Source: Streptomyces ardesiacus
GTDB lineage: Bacteria; Actinomycetota; Actinomycetes; Streptomycetales; Streptomycetaceae
NCBI RefSeq assembly: GCF_003112575.1
Contig: NZ_BEWC01000007.1
Coordinates: forward strand, 62,001 to 126,000
Direction: 5' to 3'
Length of the DNA stretch: 64,000 bases
Shown here: positions 63,653 through 64,000 of the stretch, in pieces
Layout: every line of letters starts with the position of its first letter
Position numbering within the stretch: position 1 is the stretch's first letter
Notes under the pieces: generated by a model
Told to the model about the DNA's origin: nothing
Databases searched by the model: none
Seen by the model: only the letters and a program-made list of their open reading frames with translations
Position numbers and translations under genes: made by a program

Positions 63653-64000
63653 ATGCCCGGACGCCCCACCCTGCCCGGACGCCTCGACGGCGCCGGCGCC
63701 CAGCCCTACGTCCTCGGCCTGTTCCGCATCGTCGTCAGCCTGCTCTTCGCCTGCCACGGCGCCGCCTCCCTCTTCGGCGTCCTCGGCGGCGCCGCGGGCT
63801 CGGGCGGCACCCTCGACGCGGGCACCTGGCCGGGCTGGTACGCGGCCGTGATCCAACTGGTCGGCGGCGGCCTGGTCCTGCTGGGCCTGGGCACCCGCCC
63901 GGCAGCGGTCATCTGCTCCGGCTCCATGGCCTACGCGTACTTCAAGGTGCACCAGCCGGGCGCCCTGTGGCCGCTGGAGAACGGCGGCGAGGCCCCCGCC
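63653..64000 (+). CDS. DoxX-family membrane protein (partial at window end)
   Basis: The first 116 residues of a DoxX-like protein: basic start (MPGRPTLPGRL), a helix with LGLFRIVVSLLFACHGAASLFGVLGG, then WPGWYAAVIQLVGGGLVLLGLGTRPAAVICSGSMAYAYFKVH, the DoxX helix pattern, and WPLENGGEAP, which normally leads into the third helix. GAAGGAG precedes the ATG at 63653. DoxX proteins are small four-helix membrane proteins, often in redox or thiosulfate-related systems. The end lies beyond the window. The upstream iron-box-like and CebR-type sites suggest regulation by iron or cellobiose, which is inference. Confidence 0.85.
   Translation, partial: MPGRPTLPGRLDGAGAQPYVLGLFRIVVSLLFACHGAASLFGVLGGAAGSGGTLDAGTWPGWYAAVIQLVGGGLVLLGLGTRPAAVICSGSMAYAYFKVHQPGALWPLENGGEAPA

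Overview
The window is a high-GC (roughly 70-75%) actinobacterial chromosome segment, most likely Streptomyces. The evidence is the GC-saturated third codon positions, frequent GTG starts with GGAG-type ribosome sites, an LAxTG sortase substrate, an XRE/DUF397/RsbW-like regulatory cassette, Actinobacteria-type RNase P RNA, and a gene order (rnpB, peroxide-protein gene, KDPG aldolase, RNase H/phosphatase fusion, zinc-ribbon, Nif3-like) that I associate with the S. coelicolor chromosome core. I see no tRNA or rRNA gene, CRISPR array, transposase or integrase. The segment looks like ordinary chromosome with accessory-like patches.

Layout. 0-6.5 kb: 3-hydroxybutyrate dehydrogenase, an MHS-type transporter and a GAF/PucR regulator, then a sortase-anchored surface protein and a DUF488 protein. 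6.5-10 kb (minus): a Suc_Fer-like thioredoxin-fold protein pair, rnpB, and an EamA exporter whose last codons run into rnpB, with its AraC regulator. 10-19 kb: MerR regulator, YaaA, Eda, the convergent RNase H-phosphatase/zinc-ribbon/Nif3 operon, a propeller-like protein, a 55-aa protein and a MaoC-type hydratase. 19-23.2 kb: an ABC exporter with its own two-component system, followed by a 134-bp tandem repeat that carries decayed copies of the response-regulator gene end. 23.2-30 kb: two divergent DHA2-type MFS exporters, a methyltransferase, an Amidase_3 enzyme and small membrane proteins.

29.9-40 kb is the most interesting part. A minus-strand operon (glycosyltransferase, methyltransferase, alpha-toroid protein) is divergent from a KstR-like TetR regulator, with a KstR-type operator between them. 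Next to it a cobalamin riboswitch heads five overlapping genes: a membrane-anchored, secreted alpha/alpha-toroid protein (the fold of the alpha domain of intrinsic factor and transcobalamin), a second secreted and anchored protein, an EcfT, a fused double EcfA and an S component. I read this as a B12-repressed cobalamin (or precursor) uptake machine with extracellular capture proteins.

40-51.6 kb: a secreted lytic transglycosylase, a GlxA-type regulator and isochorismatase-like hydrolase pair, the RsbW/XRE/DUF397 cassette, a three-gene cell-wall cassette (Rv2525c-like glycosidase fold, membrane protein, Tat-exported M15-like protein that has lost its zinc ligands), and two large membrane enzymes that end tail to tail. 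51.6-64 kb: an MHS transporter, an O-methyltransferase behind a strong palindrome, FHA and DUF1992 proteins, a paralogous pair, a GNAT enzyme, an MFS-winged helix fusion, a peptidoglycan-binding membrane protein, a HAD phosphatase, a GDT1-family manganese exporter under a yybP-ykoY riboswitch, a secreted HNH nuclease, and the start of a DoxX gene preceded by a CebR-type palindrome and an iron-box-like site.

Coordinates come from hand reading. Start codons are choices based on ribosome sites, overlaps and family length. Functional names rest on motifs recognised by eye, not on database searches.
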